DNA of 64,000 bases from Streptomyces sp. SS1-1 (GTDB lineage Bacteria > Actinomycetota > Actinomycetes > Streptomycetales > Streptomycetaceae): assembly GCF_008973465.1 (NCBI RefSeq), contig NZ_WBXN01000004.1, forward strand, positions 1,922,001 through 1,986,000, in the 5' to 3' direction. The notes beneath the pieces were generated by a model. The model saw only the letters and a program-made list of their open reading frames with translations, was not told the DNA's origin and made no database searches. This document shows positions 7,209 to 14,879 of this stretch, one piece after another. The translations under genes were made by a program, and so were the position numbers. Numbering within the stretch: position 1 is the first letter of the stretch; the number at the start of each line of letters is the position of its first letter.

Positions 7209-8576
7209 TCAGGCCGAGGTGTCCGGCACGCAACGGCCGTTCTCGGTCCGGTACTTCCACCGGGCGCCGTCCGTCACCAGCTCCCGCACGGCCGTGACGA
7301 ACCGCTCGACGTGCTCGTCCGGCGTCCCGGCGCCGAAGCTGACCCGGATCGCGTTGAGGGACTTCTCGCCCGGCGCCGCCTCCGGGGCGCCGCACTCCCC
7401 CTGGGTCCCGGGGTCGCCGCCCAGCAGGGTCCGCACCAGCGGGTGCGCGCAGAACAGGCCGTCGCGCACGCCGATGCCGTACTCGGCGGACAGGGCGGCG
7501 GCGAAGTGGGAGCTGTTCCAGCCCTCCACGACGAAGGAGATCACGCCGACACGCGGGGCGTCGTCACCGAACAGCGACAGCACGCGCACCTCGGGCACCT
7601 CGGCGAGACCGGCCCGCACCTTCTCGATCAGGTACCGCTCCCGGGCGACCAGGCCGTCGAAGCCGGCCTCGGTGAGCGCCCTGCAGGCGGAGGCGACGGC
7701 GTAGGCGCCGATGACGTTCGGCGAGCCGGCCTCGTGCCGGGCGGCACTGTCGTGCCACTCGACGTCCACGCCCCCGTCCTCGCGCCGGGTCACCGAGCGG
7801 CTGGCGCCGCCGCCCGCGAGGTACGGCTCGGCATCCCGGAGCCAGTCGGAGCGGCCCGCGAGCACACCGGAGCCGAACGGGGCGTACAGCTTGTGCCCGG
7901 AGAAGGCGACCCAGTCGACGTCCAGGTCGCGGACGCTCACCGGGTGGTGCGGGGCGAGCTGCGCGGCGTCGAGGACGATCCGGGCGCCGTGCGCGTGCGC
8001 GGCCGCCGCAAGCTCCCGTACGGGCCACAGCTCGCCGGTGACGTTGGAGGCGCCGGTGACGCAGACCAGGGCCGGGCCGTGGGGGTCGCGGTCGGCCAGG
8101 GCGCGCTCCAGGGTCCGTACGGCCTCGCCGGGGGTGCGGGGCGCGTCGAGGTAGGTGACATGGGCGTCGCGCCACGGCAGCAGGGAGGCGTGGTGCTCGG
8201 TCTCGAAGACGAAGACCTGGCAGCCGGCCGGGAGCGCGGCGGCGAGCAGGTTGAGCGAGTCGGTGGTGGAGCGCGTGAAGACGACCTGGTCGTCGTCGCG
8301 GCAGCCGAGGAAGCCGGCGACGGTCCGGCGGGCGTTCTCGAACAGGTCGGTGGAGAGCTGCGAGAGGTACCCGGCGCCCCGGTGGACGCTGCCGTAGTAC
8401 GGCGCGTAGGCGGCCACGTCGTCCCAGACGCGCTGGAGGGCGGGGGCGCTGGCCGCGTAGTCGAGGGCGGCGTAGGTGACCTCGCCACCGGTGACGAGCG
8501 GGACGGTGACGTCGCCGCCCAGAACGGGCAGCGGGGAACAAATGTCCTGGACGGAGGCAGCGCTGGACACGGACAT
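7209..8576 (-). CDS. class V aminotransferase / cysteine desulfurase-like PLP enzyme
   Basis: The protein has 455 residues, about 40 longer than typical SufS. It is a fold-type I PLP enzyme with the pyridine-binding Asp203 in VLDAAQ, the Schiff-base Lys229 in FSGHK, the cofactor-stacking His in ETEHHAS (about 128-129), and substrate-loop signatures ALDYAASAPA and STTDSLNLL. Cys376 in GLFCAHPL could be the persulfide-bearing residue, though the surrounding loop differs from SufS and IscS. The enzyme could therefore be a desulfurase, a C-S lyase or another sulfur-amino-acid enzyme. Its mRNA carries a SAM-IV riboswitch (8701-8819), which independently ties it to methionine and cysteine metabolism. 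The ribosome binding site GGGAG is part of a possible long-range stem. Confidence 0.8.
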   Translation of the reverse strand: MSVSSAASVQDICSPLPVLGGDVTVPLVTGGEVTYAALDYAASAPALQRVWDDVAAYAPYYGSVHRGAGYLSQLSTDLFENARRTVAGFLGCRDDDQVVFTRSTTDSLNLLAAALPAGCQVFVFETEHHASLLPWRDAHVTYLDAPRTPGEAVRTLERALADRDPHGPALVCVTGASNVTGELWPVRELAAAAHAHGARIVLDAAQLAPHHPVSVRDLDVDWVAFSGHKLYAPFGSGVLAGRSDWLRDAEPYLAGGGASRSVTRREDGGVDVEWHDSAARHEAGSPNVIGAYAVASACRALTEAGFDGLVARERYLIEKVRAGLAEVPEVRVLSLFGDDAPRVGVISFVVEGWNSSHFAAALSAEYGIGVRDGLFCAHPLVRTLLGGDPGTQGECGAPEAAPGEKSLNAIRVSFGAGTPDEHVERFVTAVRELVTDGARWKYRTENGRCVPDTSA

Positions 8577-8583
8577 GACGGAA

Positions 8584-8667
8584 CTCCCGTGAGAGGAAGG
8601 GGAAGGTGAAAGAGGGTGTGCGGAGGCGGGGCTCGGCGGCCCTATCGCATTCGCTTGCTCACGGGAG
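8584..8667 (-). promoter_or_regulatory. possible SD-sequestering long-range stem
   Basis: In the transcript CTCCCGTGAG (8658-8667), which contains the GTG of the leader ORF, is perfectly complementary to CTCACGGGAG (8584-8593), which contains the GGGAG ribosome binding site of the aminotransferase gene. The two are 64 bases apart. Formation would hide both the leader start and the gene's ribosome binding site. The complement is seen directly; its use in control is inference. Confidence 0.55.
8642..8662 (-). CDS. six-codon leader ORF (VSKRMR)
   Basis: GTG-AGC-AAG-CGA-ATG-CGA-TAG lies between the SAM-IV aptamer and the aminotransferase gene. GAGGAG (8669-8674) precedes it with a spacing of six bases, a better site than many real genes here have. 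The encoded peptide is too short to fold. Its likely role is to bring a ribosome to this part of the leader, where it would block the stem formed with the downstream ribosome binding site. The presence of a Met codon and two Arg codons may matter. This is not the Cys-rich type of leader peptide known upstream of actinobacterial sulfur genes. Confidence 0.5.
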   Translation of the reverse strand: MSKRMR

Positions 8668-8700
8668 ACTCCTCGACGACCAGGATCCCTGGAATCGTGA

Positions 8701-8819
8701 GGGATCCGCGCTTGCCGCAGACCTCGCTGCCTGCGGCCTGGTCTTCACCCGGGGCACCCCGCCACGGACGGAGGGTTGCCGGACAGTCGGCCGGGGCCTC
8801 ATGACTGTCACTCATGACC
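8701..8819 (-). promoter_or_regulatory. SAM-IV riboswitch
   Basis: Read on the minus strand, the segment follows the SAM-IV consensus I know from Rfam: it opens GGTCATGAGTGACAG, then has CCGGCAACCCTCC, the core GGGGTGCCCCGGGTGA, AGACCAGG closing the first stem, a variable hairpin (CCGCAG pairing with CTGCGG), and ends GGCAAGCGCGGATCCC. The paired arm GACAGTC/GACTGTC is intact. SAM-IV aptamers bind S-adenosylmethionine and occur mainly in Actinomycetales upstream of sulfur metabolism genes. Here it controls the class V aminotransferase gene 124 bases downstream. Directly after it, GGATCCCT (8700-8707) can pair with AGGGATCC (8683-8690), and GACCAGG (8737-8743) with CCTGGTC (8678-8684), giving candidate switching pairs. 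Confidence 0.9.
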
Positions 8820-8828
8820 TGGTACGGG

Positions 8829-8858
8829 AACGTACGCGAGATGATCGCCGTCCCGCAA
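8829..8858 (-). promoter_or_regulatory. candidate promoter for SAM-IV transcript
   Basis: On the minus strand TTGCGG (8853-8858) and TACGTT (8829-8834) are 18 bases apart. Initiation about seven bases after the -10 element would place the 5' end at the edge of the SAM-IV aptamer. The -35 element overlaps the trpD terminator hairpin. The positional fit is good, but the hexamers match the consensus only in part. Confidence 0.4.
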
Positions 8859-8883
8859 CCCATGTCCGGATCGCGGGACGGCG
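8846..8883 (-). terminator. terminator hairpin after trpD
   Basis: CGCCGTCCCGC (8846-8856) pairs perfectly over 11 bp with GCGGGACGGCG (8873-8883). It lies just downstream of the trpD stop codon and separates trpD from the SAM-IV leader. Confidence 0.6.
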
Positions 8884-8904
8884 TCTCGGGCGCCCTCTGG
8901 TGCG

Positions 8905-9969
8905 TCAGGCGTTGCTGGCGGCCACCCAGCGCTCCAGCGTTCGCTTGGCCGCGCCGGAGTCGATGGACTCGGCGGCCTTCGCCATGCCCAGCCGGATCTG
9001 CTCGGTCAGCGGCGCGTCTGTGGGCTCCAGGGCGACCAGCGCGGCGGCCGAGTTGAGCAGGACGGCGTCCCGCACGGGCCCGCCCTCCCCCTCCAGCAGC
9101 CGCCGGGCCACCTCCGCGTTGTAGGAGGCGTCGGCGCCGCGCAGGGCCTCCACCGGCACCAGCTCGATGCCGACGTCCCGCGGGTCGAAGCTCTCCTCGC
9201 GGACGGCGCCGTCGCGCACCACCCACACCCGGGAGGTGGCCGTCGTCGTCAGCTCGTCGAGGCCGTCGTCGCCGCGGAACACCAGCGCGGAGGAGCCCCG
9301 CTCGGCGAGGACACCGGCGATGAGCCCGGCCATCCGGGTGTCGAAGCAGCCGACGGCCGAGGCGCCGACCCGTGCCGGGTTGGTGAGCGGGCCGAGCAGG
9401 TTGAACGAGGTCGGGATGCCGAGGTCCCGGCGGACCCCGCCGACGAAGCGCATGGAGGGGTGGAACTTGGCGGCGAAGCAGAAGGTGATCCCCGCCTCGT
9501 CGACCACCCGGGCCACCCCTTCGGGGGACAGGTCCAGATTGATCCCCAGCTTCTCCAGCACGTCGGAGGAGCCGCTCGCGGAGGACGAGGCGCGGTTGCC
9601 GTGCTTGACGACCTTGGCCCCGGCCCCGGCGATCACGACGGCGGACATGGTGGAGATGTTGACCGTCTTGGCCCGGTCGCCGCCCGTGCCCACGATGTCG
9701 ACGGCCGGCCCCGGGATGTCCAGGGGCTGCGCGTGCGCGTACATGGCCTCGACCAGGCCGTTGATCTCCTCGACCGTCTCGCCCTTGGCGCGCAGGGCGA
9801 CCATGAACCCGGCGATCTGCGCGTCGGACGCCTCGCCGCTCATGAAGCGGTCCATCGCCCAGGCGGTGTCGGCGGCGCTCAGGTCCCGGCCGGCCAGCAG
9901 GGCGCTCAGTACCTCGGGCCAGGAACGGCCCGCCGCGGTGTCGCCTCCAGCGGGGGTCACAGCGCTCAT
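8905..9969 (-). CDS. trpD: anthranilate phosphoribosyltransferase
   Basis: The protein has 354 residues from the ATG at 9969, which has GGAG six bases upstream; the longer open frame to 10047 lacks this. TrpD transfers phosphoribose from PRPP to anthranilate, the second step of tryptophan synthesis. The signatures are all present: GTGGD at 94-98 (PRPP loop), NISTMSA from 104, KHGNRA at 122-127 and the GSSDVLE metal and substrate region near 133-139. The length matches the family. It stands alone here, away from other trp genes, between the respiratory operon and the SAM-regulated gene. A 17-bp terminator hairpin (10050-10086) insulates it from qcrB transcription. Confidence 0.95.
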   Translation of the reverse strand: MSAVTPAGGDTAAGRSWPEVLSALLAGRDLSAADTAWAMDRFMSGEASDAQIAGFMVALRAKGETVEEINGLVEAMYAHAQPLDIPGPAVDIVGTGGDRAKTVNISTMSAVVIAGAGAKVVKHGNRASSSASGSSDVLEKLGINLDLSPEGVARVVDEAGITFCFAAKFHPSMRFVGGVRRDLGIPTSFNLLGPLTNPARVGASAVGCFDTRMAGLIAGVLAERGSSALVFRGDDGLDELTTTATSRVWVVRDGAVREESFDPRDVGIELVPVEALRGADASYNAEVARRLLEGEGGPVRDAVLLNSAAALVALEPTDAPLTEQIRLGMAKAAESIDSGAAKRTLERWVAASNA

Positions 9970-10049
9970 CAGCCGCTCCAGGGTCAGGTGTCCCGCACTG
10001 CGGGACATCGGTCTCAACGAGGTCCACCCTATCCAGGCGCCGGGCACGG

Positions 10050-10086
10050 AGAGGGGCCCCGTCCGGCAACCGGACGGGGCCCCTCT
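10050..10086 (-). terminator. terminator of the ctaE-qcrCAB operon
   Basis: A perfect 17-bp stem with a three-base CAA loop lies 20 bases after the qcrB stop. The 5' arm is 10050-10066 and the 3' arm 10070-10086. It is the strongest simple hairpin in the window. Confidence 0.85.
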
Positions 10087-10105
10087 GTGTGTGGCGGTGC
10101 AGCGA

Positions 10106-11743
10106 TCAGTGGTGGCCGTGGCCGCTCGTGATCTCCTTGTACTCCTCGACGGTCGGCTTGGGGATCTGGCTGTCCGGGCCGTAGTACGACTTGCTGAGCT
10201 TGGCGCGCAGCTTCTCGGACGCCTTCACCTTGCGCTCGACGCCGTTCTCGTCGACCGTCGGGCCGATCTCGGCCGGCTTGTACTGCTCGTGCGCGGTGAG
10301 CGTGTACATCGCGTCCTGGCTGAGCGGCTCGTGGATCTCGATGAACTCACCGTGCGGCAGGCGCTTGATGATGCCCGACTCGCGGCCGTGCAGCACCTTG
10401 TCCTTGTCCCGGCGCTGGAGGCCGAGGCAGATGCGCTTGGTGATGATGAACGCGACGACCGGTCCGACGAAGAAGCTGATCCGGACGAACCAGGTGACCG
10501 CGTTGATCGACAGGTGGAAGTGGGTGGCCCACAGGTCGTTGCCACCGCCGACCAGACCGATCATGTACACCGTGATCCAGGCGACGCCGAACGCGGTGCG
10601 CGTCGGGGCGTTGCGCGGGCGGTCCAGGATGTGGTGCTCGCGCTTGTCGCCGGTGACCCAGGACTCGATGAACGGGTAGACCGCGATGGCCGCGAGGACC
10701 ACGCCGAACAGGACCAGCGGGATGAACACGCCGAGGACCAGCGTGTGACCCCACAGGTTGATCTCCCAGCCCGGCATGTACCGGACCAGACCCTCGGCGA
10801 AGCCCATGTACCAGTCGGGCTGGGCGCCGGTGGAGACCATGTCCGGACGGTAGGGGCCGATGGCCCAGACCGGGTTGATCTGCGCGATGGCCGCGATGAT
10901 CGCGATGACACCGAAGACCAGGAAGAAGAAGCCTCCGGCCTTGGCCATGTAGACCGGCAGCAGCGGCATGCCGACGACGTTCTTGTTGGTCTTCCCGGGA
11001 CCCGCGAACTGCGTGTGCTTGTGGTAGAAGACCAGGATCAGGTGGCCGACGACCAGACCGAGCATGATGCCCGGCAGCAGCAGGATGTGGATCGAGTAGA
11101 ACCGGGCCACGAAGTCGACACCCGGGAACTCGCCGCCGAAGAGGAAGAACGAGATGTACGTGCCGACGATCGGCATGGACAGGATCGCGCCCTCGGTGAA
11201 GCGGACACCGGTGCCGGAGAGCAGGTCGTCCGGGAGCGAGTAGCCGGTGAAACCGGTGAACATGCCCAGGACGAACAGCAGGAAGCCGAACAGCCAGTTG
11301 ATCTCACGCGGCTTGCGGAACGCGCCCGTGAAGAACACGCGCATCATGTGCACGAACATGCCGGCGAGGAAGATCAGCGCCGCCCAGTGGTGGATCTGCC
11401 GGATGAGCAGACCGCCACGGACGTCGAAGGAGATGTGCAGCGTGGAGCTGAACGCCTCCGACATCAGCTGGCCCTGCAGCGGGACGTAGCTGCCGTGGTA
11501 CTCCACCTCGTTCATCGACGGGTGGAAGAACAGCGTCAGGTACACACCCGTGAGGATGATGATGATGAAGCTGTAGAGGCAGACCTCACCCAGCATGAAC
11601 GACCAGTGGTCGGGGAAGATCTTGCGCATGTTGGCCTTGGCCAGGGAGTAGATCCCCAGGCGGCCGTCGGCCCAGTCGGCGACGCGCTCGCCGGCCGGCG
11701 CCTTCCCGCGAGAGCGGGACTCGGTGGTCTCTGAAGTGCTCAT
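10106..11743 (-). CDS. qcrB: cytochrome bc1 (bcc) complex cytochrome b subunit
   Basis: The protein has 545 residues and starts at the ATG that overlaps the qcrA stop (ATGA). QcrB holds the low- and high-potential b hemes and the quinol sites of the actinobacterial bcc complex, which forms a supercomplex with the aa3 oxidase. Heme ligands fit His118 and His132 in one helix (QIHHW, FVHMM) and His219 and His234 in another (SIHI, VGHL). The Qo-site motif appears as PDWY (309-312), the actinobacterial form of PEWY. The C-terminal extension of about 120 residues beyond the last helix is typical of actinobacterial QcrB. It is the last gene of the unit. Confidence 0.96.
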   Translation of the reverse strand: MSTSETTESRSRGKAPAGERVADWADGRLGIYSLAKANMRKIFPDHWSFMLGEVCLYSFIIIILTGVYLTLFFHPSMNEVEYHGSYVPLQGQLMSEAFSSTLHISFDVRGGLLIRQIHHWAALIFLAGMFVHMMRVFFTGAFRKPREINWLFGFLLFVLGMFTGFTGYSLPDDLLSGTGVRFTEGAILSMPIVGTYISFFLFGGEFPGVDFVARFYSIHILLLPGIMLGLVVGHLILVFYHKHTQFAGPGKTNKNVVGMPLLPVYMAKAGGFFFLVFGVIAIIAAIAQINPVWAIGPYRPDMVSTGAQPDWYMGFAEGLVRYMPGWEINLWGHTLVLGVFIPLVLFGVVLAAIAVYPFIESWVTGDKREHHILDRPRNAPTRTAFGVAWITVYMIGLVGGGNDLWATHFHLSINAVTWFVRISFFVGPVVAFIITKRICLGLQRRDKDKVLHGRESGIIKRLPHGEFIEIHEPLSQDAMYTLTAHEQYKPAEIGPTVDENGVERKVKASEKLRAKLSKSYYGPDSQIPKPTVEEYKEITSGHGHH

Positions 11744-12789
11744 CCGCGCTCCCAGAATGCAGGACCGACGGGCTCCGTGAAGTCGCCGAGCGCCTCGAGG
11801 TAGCCCTCGTCGTTCACACCGATGCGCAGCTGCGGCAGGGGGTGACCGGCCGGGCCGAAGATGACCTTGGCGCCGTCGGAGAGGTCGAAGGTGGACTGGT
11901 GGCAGGGGCAGAGCGCGTGGTGCGTCTGCTGCTCGTACAGGGAGATCGGGCAACCGACGTGGGTGCAGATCTTCGAGTACGCCACGATGCCCTGGTGGGA
12001 CCAGTCGAGTTCCCGCTTGTCCTTGATGTCGTCCGGCTCGAGCCGGATGATCATCAGGGCCGCCTTGGCGATCTCGTTCTGGAACTCGTGGTCGTCCTCC
12101 TCCAGGCCCTCGGGCTTGGCGAAGGTCAGCGAACCGACCGCGACGTCCTCGGGACGCAGCGGCTCGTTCGTGTTCATGTTGACGAGCAGCTTGCCCTTGG
12201 ACCACAGCGTGTGACGCAGCTTGGTGCCGGGCAGCGGGCCGAGGTCGCGCAGCAGCACGACGCCGGAGAGCGGGAACAGGGCCAGCGCGCCGAACATCGT
12301 GTTGCGGATCAGCTTGCGCCGGCCGAGGGCCGACTCCTTGGCGCCCTGCTTGAAGTCGGCCATGACCTTGGCCTTGACGTCGGGCTCCGCGGCGATCGGG
12401 TGCCGCTCGTCCGCCACCTCGACGTCGGACATCAGGGTGCGGGCCCAGTGGACCGCGCCCGCGCCGATGCTGAACAGCGCCAGACCGAGGGTCAGACCCA
12501 GCGCGAAGTTCAGCGCGTTGAGGTGACCGATCGGGAAGACGAAGATCGACTTGTCGTGCGGGATCGCCACGTACGAGGCGATGAAGCCGACGGTGGCCAG
12601 CATGGACACCGTGAACAGCAGGGCGACGGTGCGCTCGGACCGCTTGGCGGCCCGCTCGTCGACGTCCTGGATCCGGTGCTCGTGGGGAGGCAGCCCGGGG
12701 TCGGCGAACGGGTGCTTCTCGTCCGCCACCGCGACGTGGGCGCCCTGCTCAGCGGGCGACTTCTCTTCTGGGATGTCTTGGCTACTCAT
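11740..12789 (-). CDS. qcrA: cytochrome bc1 (bcc) complex Rieske iron-sulfur subunit
   Basis: The protein has 349 residues. The actinobacterial Rieske form has three membrane helices in the first 190 residues (about 55-75, 85-112 and 165-182) rather than one. The [2Fe-2S] site is CTHVGC (Cys275, His277) and CPCH (Cys294, His297), with Cys280 and Cys296 in place for the stabilising disulfide. It accepts electrons from quinol at QcrB and hands them to QcrC. The start and stop both overlap the neighbouring qcr genes by four bases, so expression is tightly coupled. Confidence 0.96.
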   Translation of the reverse strand: MSSQDIPEEKSPAEQGAHVAVADEKHPFADPGLPPHEHRIQDVDERAAKRSERTVALLFTVSMLATVGFIASYVAIPHDKSIFVFPIGHLNALNFALGLTLGLALFSIGAGAVHWARTLMSDVEVADERHPIAAEPDVKAKVMADFKQGAKESALGRRKLIRNTMFGALALFPLSGVVLLRDLGPLPGTKLRHTLWSKGKLLVNMNTNEPLRPEDVAVGSLTFAKPEGLEEDDHEFQNEIAKAALMIIRLEPDDIKDKRELDWSHQGIVAYSKICTHVGCPISLYEQQTHHALCPCHQSTFDLSDGAKVIFGPAGHPLPQLRIGVNDEGYLEALGDFTEPVGPAFWERG

Positions 12790-13598
12790 GACTTCCTGGC
12801 CTTTGCGGTCCGAGCTGCGACCCAGATGGCGACCGCGATCAGGGCACCGAGGCCGAAGATCCAGGCGAAGAGGCCCTCACTGACCGGCCCGAGGCCGCCC
12901 AGCTCCAGACCGCCAGGGTTCTCCGTCTCGTCGCTGTTGACCGCGTGCAGGTACGCGATGATGTCCTTCTTGTTCTGCTCCGACATGGTGGTGTCGGGGA
13001 AGGACGGCATGTTCTGCGGGCCCGTCTGCATGGCCTCGTAGATGTGCTTGGGCTCCACGCCCTCCAGGCTCGGGGCGTACTTGCCCTTCGTCAGGGCGCC
13101 GCCCTTGCCGGTGAAGTTGTGGCACTGGGAGCAGTTGTTGCGGAAGAGCTCACCGCCCTTGGCGATGTCCGCGCCCTCCGGGTCGTACTGGTCCTTCGTC
13201 GGGACGGAGGGACCGGCACCCAGGGAGGCGACGTACGCCGCGAGCTGGTCGATCTCGGCCTGCGAGTAGATGTTCTTCTTCCGCGGGACCTGGGCGCCCT
13301 GGGAGGTGGCGGCCGGCATGCGGCCCGTCGAGACCTGGAAGTCCACGGCGGCCGCGCCGACGCCCACCAGGCTCGGACCGTCGGAGGTGCCCTGACCATC
13401 GGTTCCGTGGCAGCTGGCGCAGCCGACGGTGTAGAGCTTCTTGCCCTCCTCGATGGTGAGGGACTGGGCGGATTCCTCGGCCTGCGCCTTGTCCGCGGGC
13501 GCGAACACGGCGTACAGCCCCCCCGTGCACGCCAGCGCGAGGAGTAGGACGACGACTGCCGCCAGCGGATGGCGTCGTCGTGCGGAGAGCTTTTTCAC
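12786..13598 (-). CDS. qcrC: diheme cytochrome c subunit of bcc complex
   Basis: The protein has 270 residues. An N-terminal membrane anchor or signal (about 10-33) is followed by two c-type heme domains with CASCH at 60-64 and CSQCH at 156-160, and a C-terminal membrane helix at about 240-264. The two hemes let QcrC deliver electrons directly to the CuA centre of CtaC, so no soluble cytochrome c is required in actinobacteria. The stop overlaps the qcrA start (ATGA). It lies 80 bp downstream of ctaE in the same direction. Confidence 0.96.
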   Translation of the reverse strand: MKKLSARRRHPLAAVVVLLLALACTGGLYAVFAPADKAQAEESAQSLTIEEGKKLYTVGCASCHGTDGQGTSDGPSLVGVGAAAVDFQVSTGRMPAATSQGAQVPRKKNIYSQAEIDQLAAYVASLGAGPSVPTKDQYDPEGADIAKGGELFRNNCSQCHNFTGKGGALTKGKYAPSLEGVEPKHIYEAMQTGPQNMPSFPDTTMSEQNKKDIIAYLHAVNSDETENPGGLELGGLGPVSEGLFAWIFGLGALIAVAIWVAARTAKARKS

Positions 13599-13678
13599 GG
13601 ATTACCCCGGTGTCAGGATCTTCTGCGTCGATGCTTCTGGTAGGTGCGTTGCGGGAACGCGCGCGGGATCGGGCCCGG

Positions 13679-14299
13679 CTACTTGATCATGTAGATCGTG
13701 GCGAAGAGGCCGATCCAGACGACATCGACGAAGTGCCAGTAGTAGGACACGACGATCGCAGCGGTCGCCTGTTCGTGCGTGAACCTCCGGGCCGCGTAGG
13801 TGCGGCCGAGGACCAGCAGGAAGGCGATGAGGCCGCCTGTCACGTGCAGTCCGTGGAAGCCGGTGGTCAGGTAGAACACCGAGCCGTACGGGTCCGACGA
13901 GAGCGAGAGGCCCTCGTGCTTGACCAGCTCGGTGTACTCGTACACCTGACCGCCGATGAAGATCGCACCCATGATGAAGGTGACGATGAACCAGCCCCGG
14001 AGCTTCTTCACGTCACCGCGCTCGGCGGCGAAGACGCCGAGCTGGCAGGTGAGTGAGGAGAGCACCAGGATCGTGGTGTTCGTCGCCGAGAACGGGAAGT
14101 TCAAGGCCTCGGCCTTCTCTGCCCAGAACTCGGGTCCCGTCACCGATCGCAGGGTGAAGTACATCGCGAAGAGGGCCGCGAAGAACATCAGCTCGGAACT
14201 CAGCCAGATGATGGTTCCGACGCTGGTGAGGTTCGGCCTGTTGACCGACGGGTGCGCGTGCCCGGTTTCTACTGTCGTTGCTGTCGCCACGACCGACAT
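13679..14299 (-). CDS. ctaE: cytochrome c oxidase subunit III
   Basis: The protein has 206 residues, the five-helix bacterial form of subunit [18 protein letters not shown] in the first helix and [11 protein letters not shown] in a later one are family landmarks. It stabilises the aa3 core and its proton uptake. As in other actinobacteria it is placed ahead of qcrCAB rather than with ctaCD. The start codon lies inside a perfect 10-1-10 palindrome (14290-14310), and no strong ribosome binding site is visible before it, which may mean special control of initiation. Confidence 0.95.
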   Translation of the reverse strand: MSVVATATTVETGHAHPSVNRPNLTSVGTIIWLSSELMFFAALFAMYFTLRSVTGPEFWAEKAEALNFPFSATNTTILVLSSLTCQLGVFAAERGDVKKLRGWFIVTFIMGAIFIGGQVYEYTELVKHEGLSLSSDPYGSVFYLTTGFHGLHVTGGLIAFLLVLGRTYAARRFTHEQATAAIVVSYYWHFVDVVWIGLFATIYMIK

Positions 14300-14310
14300 T
14301 ATGTCGGTCG
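14290..14310. promoter_or_regulatory. perfect palindrome over the ctaE start codon
   Basis: CGACCGACAT and ATGTCGGTCG flank a single central base. In the ctaE mRNA this can form an eight-bp stem (CGACCGAC with GTCGGTCG) with loop AUAAU, placing the AUG at the loop-stem junction. As DNA it is a candidate operator. Only the symmetry is certain. Confidence 0.5.
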
Positions 14311-14370
14311 CTTATCCCGCCCTCACTCCGGGGGGTGCCGTTCGGAGTGTCTTCCCCGTTCATACCGGTG

Positions 14371-14397
14371 TTGACGTGGTGTTCAAGGGAGTAGCAT
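14371..14397 (+). promoter_or_regulatory. possible promoter for receiver-like gene
   Basis: TTGACG (14371-14376) and TAGCAT (14392-14397) are good -35 and -10 matches, but the spacer is only 15 bases. It would give a short leader before the ATG at 14447. Confidence 0.3.
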
Positions 14398-14446
14398 CCG
14401 GCCCAACGGGCCCTGTCCTTACGACGCCGACGTCACGGAGGAACCC

Positions 14447-14848
14447 ATGCAGCCGACCGCCACGGTGCTGGTCTACAGCGACGACTCCAACACCCGCGAG
14501 CAGGTGCGGCTCGCCACCGGGCGCCGGCCCGCACCGGACGTGCCGGTGGTGGAGTTCGTGGAGTGCGCGACGCCGGCCGCCGTCATCAAGGAGCTGGACA
14601 AGGGCGGGATCGACGTCTGCGTCCTGGACGGCGAGGCCGTGCCGATGGGCGGCATGGGGCTCTGCAAGCAGATCAAGGACGAGGTGTTCCAGGCCCCGCC
14701 CGTGCTGCTCCTCATGGGACGCCCGCAGGACGCGTGGCTGGCCACCTGGAGCCGCGCCGAGGCGGCCGTGACGCTCCCTGTGGAGCCCGTGGAGTTCGCC
14801 GGGGCCCTGGCCTCCCTGCTGCGCACCAGGCGCCTCCAGAGCGCCTAG
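14447..14848 (+). CDS. degenerate response-regulator receiver-like protein
   Basis: The protein has 133 residues and is a single alpha-beta domain with receiver layout. It has an acidic pair Asp12-Asp13 after the first strand (VLVYSDD) and Asp61 at the end of the third (VCVLDGE), where phosphorylation would occur. The later conserved Thr/Ser is replaced in the LLLMG region, and the invariant Lys is missing, with LPVEP at 110-114 in place of the usual KP. There is no output domain. It may be a phosphorylation-independent pseudo-receiver acting by protein contact. It lies divergent from ctaE-qcrCAB and convergent with the L,D-transpeptidase gene, within the respiratory cluster. GGAGG stands seven bases before the ATG. 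Confidence 0.7.
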   Translation: MQPTATVLVYSDDSNTREQVRLATGRRPAPDVPVVEFVECATPAAVIKELDKGGIDVCVLDGEAVPMGGMGLCKQIKDEVFQAPPVLLLMGRPQDAWLATWSRAEAAVTLPVEPVEFAGALASLLRTRRLQSA

Positions 14849-14879
14849 AGAGGGCTCGCGGGGCCCCTGCCGCCCGCCG

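Noticed and set aside
8642..8815. 57-codon open frame on the minus strand from an ATG at 8815
   Set aside because: It overlays the SAM-IV aptamer; only its last six codons, with their own ribosome binding site, look translated.
9167..11734. Open frame of 855 codons on the plus strand
   Set aside because: It is antisense to trpD and qcrB; low-complexity Asp/Arg/His composition and no start context.
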